A DNA stretch of 64,000 bases from Paenibacillus aurantius (GCF_032268605.1 NZ_CP130318.1:4221913-4285912); one strand, 5' to 3'. Shown: positions 33,771 to 42,507, numbered from the stretch's first letter. Translations and numbers: made by a program. Notes: generated from the letters alone by a model not told the origin.

Positions 33771-34330
33771 CCTTCCGCTCCCCCGGTGCTTCTCCGGTAC
33801 ACATAATCTAGCAGAAGAGCCATTTCTCGTCTCTGAATGGAACGGAGGGCTTGCGCTTCCGGCGCTTCCGGTTGGTCGCGCCACTTCTCCACCAGATCCA
33901 CCATCCGGTAAGGGTCCCAAGGTCCGCCGGAGCCCACAAGACGGTCATCCAATCGGCCTGCCGCCGCCTGAATGGCTTCCCGGGCTAACGAGACATAAAC
34001 GGGGTGGTCGCCGACACGGCGGAACCAGTACTTGGCGTTGCCGTAGTCTCCTTCCATCCGGTGCATGATCCCATGCCAATAGCTGCCGCTCGCATTTTCC
34101 ACTTCCTGGGAAATGGAATGAGAACGATTCAGGCTTTCGTTCCACAGGTGCAGGCCCGATTTGACGCATAAAGCGTAAGGATCGGCATCGGCCGCTCCTT
34201 CATATAGGTCACTCACCGGGGTGCCGGCGAGCTCGTCATCCAGTTCCTTATTCCAAGGCTTGTCCGGGCATAAGCCGGGCTCATGATCCCAAAGCTGCTG
34301 CTTGAAGGTTTCCAGCAGGCTGCGGTTCAT
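33767..34330 (-). CDS. conserved hypothetical protein, coupled to the DUF2600 gene
   Basis: 187 residues from ATG 34330, with GGGAGGG six bases upstream. Soluble, rich in Trp, Tyr and His. The central block SGSYWHGIMHRMEGD plus NAKYWFRRVGDHPVY looks strongly conserved-type and could be a helical repeat or metal site. I recognise the block from other bacterial hypothetical proteins but no function is assigned. Its stop overlaps the start of the DUF2600 gene, so the two products are probably made in step. Confidence 0.7.
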   Translation of the reverse strand: MNRSLLETFKQQLWDHEPGLCPDKPWNKELDDELAGTPVSDLYEGAADADPYALCVKSGLHLWNESLNRSHSISQEVENASGSYWHGIMHRMEGDYGNAKYWFRRVGDHPVYVSLAREAIQAAAGRLDDRLVGSGGPWDPYRMVDLVEKWRDQPEAPEAQALRSIQRREMALLLDYVYRRSTGGAEG

Positions 34331-34450
34331 CGTCATCCCTCCCGCCGTTTGCATTCCCATATTATATAATAAAACCGGATAAAAACGCACCATGGTCCTT
34401 AAGTTTTTTGTCAGCCTTCCTGCCATGAGGGGCAAGCCGCCCTCAAATAA

Positions 34451-34768
34451 CTAATGATGAGCAGGCCCGGAGCGGATGTCCTGCTGGGTCCGATACCAAA
34501 TATGAAGATCGTTAATAATGCTGGCCAGCTCCGCGATCTCCGAATTTAACCGGCAGGCCGTCGGAAAATGGTCTTCCTTGTCCAAGCGGCTCTGCCTGGC
34601 GATAATATCCCTCTCCAGCTGCACGATCCGGTCGGGGATCCTCCCGCGGATTTCTTCCCACTCGGCCAGAATGACGGCGCGGTCCTCGTCACGGTAATCC
34701 TCCCAATAACGGTCCAGTTCCGGCACCGGAATGCCCAGTCTGGCATTGTATACAAATTCGGGTCTCAC
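34451..34768 (-). CDS. hypothetical helical protein
   Basis: 105 residues from GTG 34768, six bases after AGGAGG. Charged, mostly helical (WEEIRGRIPDRIVQLERDI and similar stretches), no membrane segment, one Cys. I do not recognise the family. It begins 120 bases upstream of the next gene (34330) on the same strand, and may be the first gene of the DUF2600 operon. Confidence 0.6.
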   Translation of the reverse strand: MRPEFVYNARLGIPVPELDRYWEDYRDEDRAVILAEWEEIRGRIPDRIVQLERDIIARQSRLDKEDHFPTACRLNSEIAELASIINDLHIWYRTQQDIRSGPAHH

Positions 34769-34943
34769 CGGTTTCCTCCTCAGATGCCTAGTTTTCTTCC
34801 GTTAACTTTACCATGTTCCCCCTTGCTCCGCCACAGAAAGACGGCGAAAAGTTTGGCACTAAACCTTTACGGGGACCCGTCCAGGCGGTAAAATTCTAAA
34901 GAAACCAACCGGAGAAAGAACCGCCCTTATAAAGGAGAAAATC

Positions 34944-36323
34944 ATGTCACAGCCCGGCACCGCCGTCTCATCCATCTCCCCGAGCGCCCGTCCCGTATCG
35001 CTTATCCGGCTGCTCGCTTTCTTTTTGCCGTTAGGGCTGTCCGCCAGCCTGGTCACGATTTCCCATGTCATCATTAACAGCACCCTGGCCCGTTCCTCCA
35101 CGCCCGAGCTCGTCATAGCGAGCTATGCCATTGCGATGAGCCTGCTCGCCATCACGGAGCGACCGGCCGTTCTGCTCCGACAAACCTGCTCGGCACTCGT
35201 ACGGGACCGGATTTCCTTCCGGGCCATGCGGACGGTAGCCTATGTCGTGTTTGGCTGCATCACCGTTGCCGGAGGCCTTGTTTCGTACTCCCCGCTTGGC
35301 GTGTGGATCTTTACTTATTTCTTCGGCGTAGAGCCGGACAGGGTCCCCGACGTTATTGCCGTCTACCGGATTCTCATGTGGGTAAGCTTATTCTCCGGCG
35401 TCCGCTGTCTATATCACGGCCTTATTATTTTCAACCGGAGGACGACCTGGTTAACAATCGGTATGGTCATCCGGCTCGTCGGCATGTATTCCCTTGCCCA
35501 GTACTTCATCCGGACCGATCAGGTGACCAGCGGCCGTGTGGGGGCGATTATCTTCCTGACCGGGATGATCATCGAATGCTTGATCAGCTTCCTGGAAGGA
35601 ACCGTGCTGCTGAAGAAGCGGATTCCCGAGAAGCTGGAGGACCATCCGATCGAGCGCAAGGGAGAGGTTTTCACCTTTTATCGTCCGCTTCTCTATTCCT
35701 CCTTCCTCGCTGTCGTAGTCGGCCCGTCCATTAACGCCATTCTCGGCAAAACGTCGGATATGGAGCTTTCGATCGCCGCCTTTGCCATCGCGGCCAGCCT
35801 GACGCAGCTCGTTCAGAGCTTCTTCAGCTATATTCATCAGATCGTGCTTAACTTTTACCGGGCGGACCGGGACCAGGTGATCCGCTTCACCCTCCTGCTG
35901 TGTCTAATTCCTACTATCCTGCTCGGCACTCTTTCTTATACCGCCGCGGGACCTTGGTTCATGACCCACCTGATGGGCGTTAACGAACAGCTGATGACGG
36001 CCAGCCTGCATACGTTAAGAATTTTTATGATCATGACGCTGATCTTCCCCTGGCTCGATTTCTGCAATGGCATTCTGATGCTTAACGGCCAAACCAAAAT
36101 CATGGTCTGGTCCCAGGCCTGCAACGTATCCGTCACTTTGATTACGCTATTTCTATGCTTAGGCTTTCATCCGGAATGGAACGCCAGAATCGGAGCACTG
36201 GCTCAATCGTTAGGGGTTGCCGCCGAGCTGGCCGCTGCCGCCTGGGTGCTGCGCAAAACCGCCGCCGAGCAGCGGCTTGCCGCTTCCATTACGGCAAACC
36301 ATTCTCCCACTTCAAGGAAATAA
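34944..36323 (+). CDS. MATE-like multi-spanning membrane protein
   Basis: 459 residues, SD AAGGAG. About 12 hydrophobic helices in two similar halves, fitting the MOP superfamily (MATE, PST/flippase). Marks include FLPLGLSASLVTISHVIINS in helix 1, with a small-residue pattern, and the FNRRTTWLTIGMVIRLVG loop (read across a turn). The group is often annotated as multi-antimicrobial extrusion protein MatE in Paenibacillus. The substrate may be a cation, drug or lipid-linked molecule. The next gene starts 20 bases after the stop, so it forms an operon with the MFS permease. Confidence 0.75.
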   Translation: MSQPGTAVSSISPSARPVSLIRLLAFFLPLGLSASLVTISHVIINSTLARSSTPELVIASYAIAMSLLAITERPAVLLRQTCSALVRDRISFRAMRTVAYVVFGCITVAGGLVSYSPLGVWIFTYFFGVEPDRVPDVIAVYRILMWVSLFSGVRCLYHGLIIFNRRTTWLTIGMVIRLVGMYSLAQYFIRTDQVTSGRVGAIIFLTGMIIECLISFLEGTVLLKKRIPEKLEDHPIERKGEVFTFYRPLLYSSFLAVVVGPSINAILGKTSDMELSIAAFAIAASLTQLVQSFFSYIHQIVLNFYRADRDQVIRFTLLLCLIPTILLGTLSYTAAGPWFMTHLMGVNEQLMTASLHTLRIFMIMTLIFPWLDFCNGILMLNGQTKIMVWSQACNVSVTLITLFLCLGFHPEWNARIGALAQSLGVAAELAAAAWVLRKTAAEQRLAASITANHSPTSRK

Positions 36324-36343
36324 CTCACAAAGGAATTTTGCCC

Positions 36344-37546
36344 ATGTCTGCCCTTACCCTTCCGAAGCCCGCCGGAGCCCTATCCAGAAGCCAGGAGTTT
36401 CTCCTTAAGCTTTTTTCCTTCACCAACTACGGAGTCAATGCGTTTATCGCCGTCATTTTCCCGGTATATTTCCACATGCTTGGCTTCAGCAGTCTCCAGT
36501 TCGGCATGCTTTATTCCATCGGGCCGACCGTTGGCATTATCGCCAATCTGGTTTGGGGCGTGACGAGCGACCGGTTCCAGACTATCAAGAAAATCATAAC
36601 GACCATCCTCTCCGGACAGCTTGTCTTCATTCTCCTTATGTTCCGGGCGGAGGCTTACCCGGTTATTTTCGTTCTCCTGACCCTCTACTATTTCTTTCAA
36701 ACTCCGGTCAATATGCTGAACGACAGCCAAATTCTGCTTCATACGAAGCAGACGGGCAAAAGCTACGCCTCCTACCGGGTCTGGGGCTCTATCGGCTTTG
36801 CCGTAGCGGCCCTCTTGTTCGGCCTGCTGCTGAAGACCCCTACGCACGGAAAAATGGCGCTGCTCTGCATCGGGAACGTCGCTTTGGCTCTCCTTCTCTC
36901 TCTTCTGCTGAAGGATGCCAGGGGGGCCGGCTTCAAGAAGATGCAGTTCACCGGATTAGGGAAGGTTCTCCTCGCTCCCCGGCTGACGGTCTTCCTTCTT
37001 CTCGTGCTGCTTCTTGCCGTTGCGGCCCGGATCAACGACGGGTTCCTGTCCCTCTATTTGCTGGAACGGGGGGCCGGCCAAGCCGTCATCGGCTCGTCCT
37101 GGATGGTTTCCGCCCTGAGCGAAATCCCCCTTTTTCTCCTGCTCTCCCGGTACGGGGATCGCTTCCGTGAGCTGCCGCTGCTTGCTTTTGCGGGGTTGAT
37201 GTATACCGTCCGGTTCTTTCTGATGAGTCTGCCTCTTACTCCCGGCATGATACTGGCGGTTCAGACGATGCACAGCCTGTCCTTCGGCATCTTCCTGATT
37301 ACCGCGCTCCGTTACCTCCAGGGAATCGTTCCAGACCGCTTCCGGGCCACCGGCCAGGCCGTCTTTAACGTCACGTGGGGCAGCTTGTCCGGCCTCATTG
37401 GCGGCTTCCTCGGAGGACAGCTCTTCGATGTGTACGGCGGACACGAGGTCTACTTAACCGCGACCGCCTTCGCCGGGATCAGCACGGTCGGTTTCTTTGT
37501 GTTCGGCCGGCTGTCGCTCCGGAAATCCGGGGAGGAATCTCTATAA
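36344..37546 (+). CDS. MFS permease, paralogue of the 26415-27560 permease
   Basis: 400 residues from ATG 36344 (AAGGA upstream; the frame is open further up, inside the MatE-like gene). Twelve helices. MFS loop WGVTSDRFQTIKKI, then ASYRVWGSIGFAVAALL before helix 5, and GGFLGGQLFDVYGGHEVY before the last helices. Same subfamily and layout as the minus-strand permease nine kilobases away. Function unknown, likely a small-molecule/proton transporter. Second gene of a MatE-MFS operon. Confidence 0.82.
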   Translation: MSALTLPKPAGALSRSQEFLLKLFSFTNYGVNAFIAVIFPVYFHMLGFSSLQFGMLYSIGPTVGIIANLVWGVTSDRFQTIKKIITTILSGQLVFILLMFRAEAYPVIFVLLTLYYFFQTPVNMLNDSQILLHTKQTGKSYASYRVWGSIGFAVAALLFGLLLKTPTHGKMALLCIGNVALALLLSLLLKDARGAGFKKMQFTGLGKVLLAPRLTVFLLLVLLLAVAARINDGFLSLYLLERGAGQAVIGSSWMVSALSEIPLFLLLSRYGDRFRELPLLAFAGLMYTVRFFLMSLPLTPGMILAVQTMHSLSFGIFLITALRYLQGIVPDRFRATGQAVFNVTWGSLSGLIGGFLGGQLFDVYGGHEVYLTATAFAGISTVGFFVFGRLSLRKSGEESL

Positions 37547-37627
37547 CAAGCCGACGAAGGAGTGCTGCCCCCGCCGGGAGCTCCGCAAGCCCCTTCTAGC
37601 CCAAGCAAGGGAATCGGGAACCTATCT

Positions 37628-37655
37628 TTGCTTTTCCCGGGAGGGCCGTTATAAT
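37628..37655 (+). promoter_or_regulatory. sigma-A promoter of the nitroreductase gene
   Basis: TTGCTT (37628-37633), 16-base spacer, perfect TATAAT (37650-37655); about 80 bases upstream of the start codon. Confidence 0.7.
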
Positions 37656-37736
37656 AAGAATAGCCTTAGGACCAGGTCTTAAGATTGAGAAGCGTTGCGA
37701 GTTAAAGAACTTATTTTACTTAAAGGCGGTTTAGCA

Positions 37737-38381
37737 ATGGATTATCAGGCATTCAAAAGCATTGTTCTCGACCGGCGGAGCATCCGCCGTTATACCGATC
37801 AGGAAGTAGCCGTGGAGGATATCCGCGAAATCATCGACTGCGCCCGCTATGCGCCGAGCGACACCAATTCGCAGACGTGGCAGTTCATTGCCGTGACCAG
37901 CCGGGAGAAGATCAAGGAAATTGAGCGTCTCACCTGGGAGCAGCTGCACAAGCGCGCGGAGGAGGCGGAGAAGAAGGGATTGTCCAAAGAAGCCCGGCTT
38001 CTGACGAAATCCTTCGGTCCCTATGCGACGGCCTTCTCGCAGGCTCCCGTCCTTCTGGTCTGCCTCGCCACTCCGTACCAGTCCAAATTCCGGGAGAAAA
38101 TCTTCGATCCGGTCCAGCTGGTCGGCGAGCATGTCTGGGCGGAGGAAGGAATCAAGAGCAGCTGCCTCGCTGCCCAGAACCTCATGCTGGCCGCTCACGC
38201 CAAAGGCCTCGGTACCTGTCCGATGACCGGCCCCGTCCTGCTGGCCGAGGAACAGCTGCGGCAGGTTCTGGATATCCCCGAGGAGTGCCAGGTGAACATG
38301 GTCATCGCCCTCGGACACCCGTCCGAAACGCCGGGCCGTTTGCCCCGTAAAGAGATCGACGACATTCTGACGATTGTTTAA
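37737..38381 (+). CDS. nitroreductase-family FMN oxidoreductase
   Basis: 214 residues from ATG 37737 (AAAGGCGG upstream). Family signatures: DRRSIRRYTDQEV near the N-terminus with the FMN-phosphate arginines, YAPSDTNSQTWQF, and GLGTCPMTGPVL for the nicotinamide pocket, then ALGHPSE. It should be a homodimeric flavoenzyme using NAD(P)H; natural substrate unknown. Monocistronic with its own promoter, followed by two hairpins. Confidence 0.9.
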   Translation: MDYQAFKSIVLDRRSIRRYTDQEVAVEDIREIIDCARYAPSDTNSQTWQFIAVTSREKIKEIERLTWEQLHKRAEEAEKKGLSKEARLLTKSFGPYATAFSQAPVLLVCLATPYQSKFREKIFDPVQLVGEHVWAEEGIKSSCLAAQNLMLAAHAKGLGTCPMTGPVLLAEEQLRQVLDIPEECQVNMVIALGHPSETPGRLPRKEIDDILTIV

Positions 38382-38471
38382 GCAGAGAGCCCACCGAACC
38401 GCTCCATGCGAGCTCTGCCGCTGTAGACAAGCCGGAGGAAGGGAAAGAGAAAAGCAAAACATAAATAGAAA

Positions 38472-38495
38472 AAGCCGCGAAAAGCTTCGCGGCTT
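38472..38495 (+). terminator. hairpin after the nitroreductase gene
   Basis: AAGCCGCGA / TCGCGGCTT stem, first of two adjacent hairpins; preceded by an A-run, short tail. Confidence 0.6.
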
Positions 38496-38505
38496 CCTTA
38501 ATTAG

Positions 38506-38539
38506 CAGACCAGCCGGGAAATTCCGGCTGGTCTGTTTT
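38506..38539 (+). terminator. intrinsic terminator
   Basis: Perfect CAGACCAGCCGG / CCGGCTGGTCTG stem with TTTT tail, between the nitroreductase and hrtA (convergent). Confidence 0.85.
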
Positions 38540-38590
38540 CATCATGACTTAGGATGGTAGCCACCGGTATTGGAAAACAAGCTCCAGACC

Positions 38591-39283
38591 TTAAACCAGG
38601 CTCGCTTGGTTCCTTTCCACCAGAGCTCCATTGTGAAGATCCAGGACCCTGTCACACAGCGGCACGACCCGGTCGTCATGGGTCACGATGACGGCGCTCA
38701 TCCCCCGCTCCTTCACCAGCTTCGCCATCAGCTGCACGACCTCGCGGCCGCGCGGGGCATCCAGGCTCGCCGTCGGCTCGTCCGCCAATAGGACGGCCGG
38801 TTCGTTCATGAGAGCCCGGGCAATGGCGACCCGCTGACGCTCGCCTCCCGAGAGCTTCTCCGGGTAGGCCGACCGCCGGTGGGAAAGATCAAGCTTCCCA
38901 AGCAGCTCGCCGGCCCGCTTCGAGGCGGTGCCGGGGTCCATTCCGGCAAGCTTGGCAACCAGTACCAACTGTTCTTCCGTCTTGAGGTACGGAATGAGGT
39001 TCGCGCTCTGGAAGACGAATCCGATTCGGCGAAGCCGGAGATCGGCCAGCTCTTTTTCGGTCTTATCCAGAAGGGATTCGCCGTCCAGCAGCACTTGGCC
39101 GTCCGTCGGCTTCAGCAGCGCCCCCGCGATGGACAAGAAGGTGCTTTTGCCGGAGCCCGATGGCCCCATGACCGCCACCATCTCTCCCCTGCCCACCTCC
39201 AGGTTCAAGTTATCCAGGACGGTTCTAACCGCTCCCCCATCCTCAAAGGATCTTCTGATGTTCATCAGCTTCAGTCTGCTCAT
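38591..39283 (-). CDS. hrtA: heme-efflux ABC transporter ATP-binding protein HrtA
   Basis: 230 residues. MacB/LolD-type ATPase: Walker A GPSGSGKST, Q-loop VFQSANLIPYL, signature LSGGERQRVAIARAL, Walker B VLLADEPT with the catalytic Glu, and the H-loop THDDR. Its ATG overlaps the stop of hrtB by 4 bases (ATGA). Together with HrtB it should expel toxic heme from the membrane or cytoplasm. Assignment to Hrt rather than a generic MacB pair rests on the adjoining HssRS genes and the HssR-type operator. Confidence 0.88.
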   Translation of the reverse strand: MSRLKLMNIRRSFEDGGAVRTVLDNLNLEVGRGEMVAVMGPSGSGKSTFLSIAGALLKPTDGQVLLDGESLLDKTEKELADLRLRRIGFVFQSANLIPYLKTEEQLVLVAKLAGMDPGTASKRAGELLGKLDLSHRRSAYPEKLSGGERQRVAIARALMNEPAVLLADEPTASLDAPRGREVVQLMAKLVKERGMSAVIVTHDDRVVPLCDRVLDLHNGALVERNQASLV

Positions 39284-40386
39284 GCCGCCCCCCTCCCTAT
39301 CGCATCCAGAGCATCAACCCGGCTTACCTTCCACACGGAAGCAAGGGAGCCGGCCAACGAAAGGATGACGAACGCAACACCCGTCCCTGCTATCGCGGAA
39401 GGATGGAGCTCAAACGGCAGGGAGCTCGGCAGGACAGCCTGAACGAACGTTACCACAACCAGGCTCACGACCAGGCTGACCGCCGAAAGGATCAGGACCT
39501 GCTGCGCCACGCTGCCCGTTAAATAAGCGGAACGGGTGCCGATGGCTTTCAGAATGCCGAACTGGCTCGTTTTCTGAATGGTGATGACATAGAAGAAGAC
39601 CGCCAGCACCAGAAACGAGATTCCATATAGAAATACGATCATCATGAGGAGAGAGCCCTGCTCCTCCTTGTACCCGGGAATGGCGGCAACCGCCTCCGAC
39701 GCCCCGATAACCTCTGCCTTCGGCAGGACGGCCTCGAGCTCCCTCGCCTGCTCCTTCGAGGCTTTCACGGCAATTGCCGTGAATCCCTCCGGTGACGATA
39801 GGCGGCTTCCATTGGCGGCCTGGAGAGCCGGCCAATCCGTCATCCTGACGAATACAGCAGGGGTATGGCTGAACGACTCCTTCTCCACGAACCCGCCCAC
39901 CGTCCATTCCGTGCCCGACGCCTGATCCTTCAGGATCGTGCCGATACGGACTCCGGCTTCGGACAAGCTGCGGTCGACCAGAACGTGGCCCTTCTCCGAA
40001 AGCGGAGAGCCCTCAACCAGACCCGGCGCCATCCACCCCTCCGGATTAACCCCCAGGAAGGTTATATCCAGCTTCTTTGCCTCCCCTGAGGCCAGGACGG
40101 TTGCCATCTGCACACCAAACGGTTCGGCATTCCCTTCTCCGACAATCCGGAGGGCTTCCTTCCCTTGTTCCCCGTTCACCTGCGACCGGGTCAACCGGTG
40201 GTTGGAATCCGGACCCAGGATATAATGCGTCGCCGCCCGGTTCTTTATGGAAGAGGCATTGTCATAGGCCAATCCTTGGGCCAGTCCAGTCACGAACAGG
40301 ACAAGCAAGGTGACCAGCAGCATGACCGTCCCTATTAGCGCATATCGCGCCTTGGCATGTCTCATCTCCCGAATAGCCAAATACAT
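39280..40386 (-). CDS. hrtB: heme-efflux ABC transporter permease HrtB (FtsX-like)
   Basis: 368 residues, ATG 40386, SD AAGGAGG within a hairpin. MacB/FtsX topology: helix 1 at about 17-40, a large extracellular domain (about 45-240), then three helices (about 245-355) with QKTSQFGILKAIGT in the conserved FtsX loop. It is the membrane half of the HrtBA exporter. It is transcribed from a promoter downstream of hssS that carries an HssR-type direct repeat. Confidence 0.88.
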   Translation of the reverse strand: MYLAIREMRHAKARYALIGTVMLLVTLLVLFVTGLAQGLAYDNASSIKNRAATHYILGPDSNHRLTRSQVNGEQGKEALRIVGEGNAEPFGVQMATVLASGEAKKLDITFLGVNPEGWMAPGLVEGSPLSEKGHVLVDRSLSEAGVRIGTILKDQASGTEWTVGGFVEKESFSHTPAVFVRMTDWPALQAANGSRLSSPEGFTAIAVKASKEQARELEAVLPKAEVIGASEAVAAIPGYKEEQGSLLMMIVFLYGISFLVLAVFFYVITIQKTSQFGILKAIGTRSAYLTGSVAQQVLILSAVSLVVSLVVVTFVQAVLPSSLPFELHPSAIAGTGVAFVILSLAGSLASVWKVSRVDALDAIGRGAA

Positions 40387-40392
40387 GAGGTT

Positions 40393-40418
40393 CCCTCCTT
40401 TGGTTTCCTACCAAAGGA
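40393..40418 (-). promoter_or_regulatory. hairpin covering the hrtB ribosome binding site
   Basis: Minus-strand UCCUUUGG-UAGGAAA-CCAAAGGA: 8 perfect pairs, 7-base loop. The 3' arm is part of the SD AAAGGAGGG, seven bases before the hrtB ATG. Confidence 0.65.
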
Positions 40419-40427
40419 TACGATACG

Positions 40428-40447
40428 AAGATGAACGGGAGATGAAC
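40428..40447 (-). promoter_or_regulatory. HssR-type direct repeat operator
   Basis: Minus strand GTTCATCTC-CC-GTTCATCTT: two copies of GTTCATCT at an 11-base period. The staphylococcal HssR site is GTTCATATT-N2-GTTCATATT, with the same period and half site. It lies six bases after the hssS stop and about 40 bases before hrtB. Confidence 0.82.
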
Positions 40448-40453
40448 AACCGA

Positions 40454-41830
40454 TTACGGATTCGGCAGCGTCACCGTAAAAACCGTCCCGGCCTCCGAGC
40501 TGGCCACTCCGACGGTTCCCCCGTGGAGCCGGACGATCTTCTTGACAATGGCGAGCCCCAGCCCCGTTCGTCCCGTAGAGCGGTCACGAGACCGGTCCGC
40601 CCGATAGAAGCGGTCGAACAGATAGGGCCAATGCTCCGGTTCAATCCCTTGGCCTGTATTCCGGACGTTGACGGCCGTATGAGACGGCCCCTGCTCGGCG
40701 ACAATCTCGATGCTTCCTCCTTGAGGTGTGTAGGTGACGGCATTGCTCAGCAGATTCATCCACACCTGCATCAGGAGAACCTCGTCCCCTTTCAGGAGCA
40801 AGGGCTCGGGAATCGAAAGCTTCAGCAGCAGCTCCTTCTCGTCCAGCTGCCACTGCAGCACCTGAACCGCCTGGCGGATCTGGTCCCGGAGCCGGAAAGA
40901 CTCGACGGAAACCGGTTCCTCTCCCTGCTCCAAGGACGACAGAAGAAGCAGCTGCTTGCTGAGCTGGGAGAGATGGCGGCTTTCTTCCTCGATAACCGCA
41001 GCATAATGTCTACGCTCCTCCTCCGGCAGCCCCTTCTCGGCCAGTAGTTTGGCAAAGCCTTGAATGGAGGTGAGAGGGGATTGGATCTCATGCGATACAT
41101 TGGACACAAACTGCTGGCGTGCTTGATCCACCCGCTCCAGTTCCTCGCTCATCGTCAGGAAATGCCGGGCGAGCCGTCCGATCTCATCATGTCTCTTAAC
41201 AGGCAGGCGGAGCTTGTAATTTCCTTGGGCAATAAGCTTCGTTGCCTCGGACAGGCCGGTGATCGGTTTCACCAAGTACCGGGTACTAAGCAGGAAGAAC
41301 AGCACGCTGATGACAACCGTGAACAAGCCTATCAAAGCGAAAAAAAGTCGCAGCTCCCCGAACTGAAGCAGCACGTCCGGCCTCAGGAACAAGCCATAGG
41401 GCCGGCTCCCAAGGAAGACGGGAACCCCCACGGTATTGCTCAACCGGTTATCGAAGAAGCCGGTGACGAACGGCTTGTCGGGAAAGTCCGCCACCCCATG
41501 ATACCGGTTCCCGTTAAGCACCGAGCGGATGGCGTTGTCCGGGAGATCGGTCACACGGAAGGCCCGGCCATAGAAGCGGTCGTTTCCCCGGCCATCCGAC
41601 CAATACAGCTGATATCCAAGCGCAGCCGACTCTTGCAAAAACTCCTCCGGGTTATCCGGATGGCTCTCCAGGTATTGTTTCAGCTGCTCCGCGACCCGGA
41701 TCAGCTTCTCGTCGTTATAGGGCTTAAGCTTAATATGATAATACATGTTAGCTCCGAGAAACCCGAGCAGGCTGCTGGCGAGAACGACGATAATTGTGGT
41801 GAGAAAGACACGGGAATATAACGATCTCAA
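40454..41830 (-). CDS. hssS: heme-responsive sensor histidine kinase HssS
   Basis: 458 residues from TTG 41830, the TTGA overlapping the hssR stop. Helix 1 at 9-31, extracytoplasmic sensor 32-160, helix 2 at 161-182, HAMP to about 235, DHp with phospho-acceptor His247 in NVSHEIQSPL, and HATPase with MNLLSNAVTYTP, GTGLGLAI motifs. The sensor contains the segment YHGVADFPDKPFVTGFFDN and FLRPDVLLQFGE, clearly like staphylococcal HssS (YHGI...FVTGFFDN...FMRPDI). It should sense heme at the membrane and phosphorylate HssR. Confidence 0.9.
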   Translation of the reverse strand: MRSLYSRVFLTTIIVVLASSLLGFLGANMYYHIKLKPYNDEKLIRVAEQLKQYLESHPDNPEEFLQESAALGYQLYWSDGRGNDRFYGRAFRVTDLPDNAIRSVLNGNRYHGVADFPDKPFVTGFFDNRLSNTVGVPVFLGSRPYGLFLRPDVLLQFGELRLFFALIGLFTVVISVLFFLLSTRYLVKPITGLSEATKLIAQGNYKLRLPVKRHDEIGRLARHFLTMSEELERVDQARQQFVSNVSHEIQSPLTSIQGFAKLLAEKGLPEEERRHYAAVIEEESRHLSQLSKQLLLLSSLEQGEEPVSVESFRLRDQIRQAVQVLQWQLDEKELLLKLSIPEPLLLKGDEVLLMQVWMNLLSNAVTYTPQGGSIEIVAEQGPSHTAVNVRNTGQGIEPEHWPYLFDRFYRADRSRDRSTGRTGLGLAIVKKIVRLHGGTVGVASSEAGTVFTVTLPNP

Positions 41831-42507
41831 CGCTTGCCCACCTCCAGCTTGTAGCCGATCCCCCGTACCGTCACAATCGAGAAATCGTCGCCGTACTCCG
41901 CAAATCGCTGCCGGAGCCTCTTGATATGGACGTCGACCGTGCGGTCGTCCCCTTCGTAGTCCTCTCCCCAGATAAGCCGGATCAGCTCTTCCCTCGAGAA
42001 CAAGCGGCCGGGATAGTGAGCAAGCTGAGAAAGCAGATCGAATTCCTTCATCGGCAGCAGAAAATCAGAGATGCCGTCCGAAACCTCGCGATTCCTGCAG
42101 TCGATTACAATCCGGTTCAAGTTCAGGGTATCGCTGGAAGGCCGCTGGTAACGCCGGAACAGGGCCTTGATCCGAAAAACAAGCTCCTGCGGCTCAAACG
42201 GCTTGGTCACATAATCGTCCGTGCCCCTTAGATAACCTTGCTGCTTGTCCGTAAGCTGATCTTTGGCCGTAAGCAGGATAATCGGAATGTCGTAAGTTTG
42301 CCTGATAAGGCCGCAAAGCTCAAGCCCATCCAGGCCGGGCATCATAATATCCAGAACGGCCATATCCAGGGAATGGTCTTTTAGAATCCGGACGGCCTCT
42401 TCCCCATCCCGCGCCTCGTGCACGCGGTAACCTTCCTTGGTCAAAACATACCTAAGCAGCTCTCTTATGTTAGCGTCATCGTCCGCTACGAGCAGGTTTC
42501 GGATCAT
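41827..42507 (-). CDS. hssR: heme response regulator HssR, OmpR family
   Basis: 226 residues from ATG 42507 (AGGAGAGAG upstream; the longer frame lacks an SD). Receiver domain with acidic pocket ADDD, phospho-acceptor Asp53 in VLDIMMPG, and the Lys of YVTKPFEPQE. Winged-helix DNA-binding domain from about 130, with LFSREELIRLIWG and RTVDVHIKRLRQRF. Coupled to hssS by a 4-base overlap. Likely activates hrtBA through the direct repeat at 40428-40447. Confidence 0.9.
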   Translation of the reverse strand: MIRNLLVADDDANIRELLRYVLTKEGYRVHEARDGEEAVRILKDHSLDMAVLDIMMPGLDGLELCGLIRQTYDIPIILLTAKDQLTDKQQGYLRGTDDYVTKPFEPQELVFRIKALFRRYQRPSSDTLNLNRIVIDCRNREVSDGISDFLLPMKEFDLLSQLAHYPGRLFSREELIRLIWGEDYEGDDRTVDVHIKRLRQRFAEYGDDFSIVTVRGIGYKLEVGKR

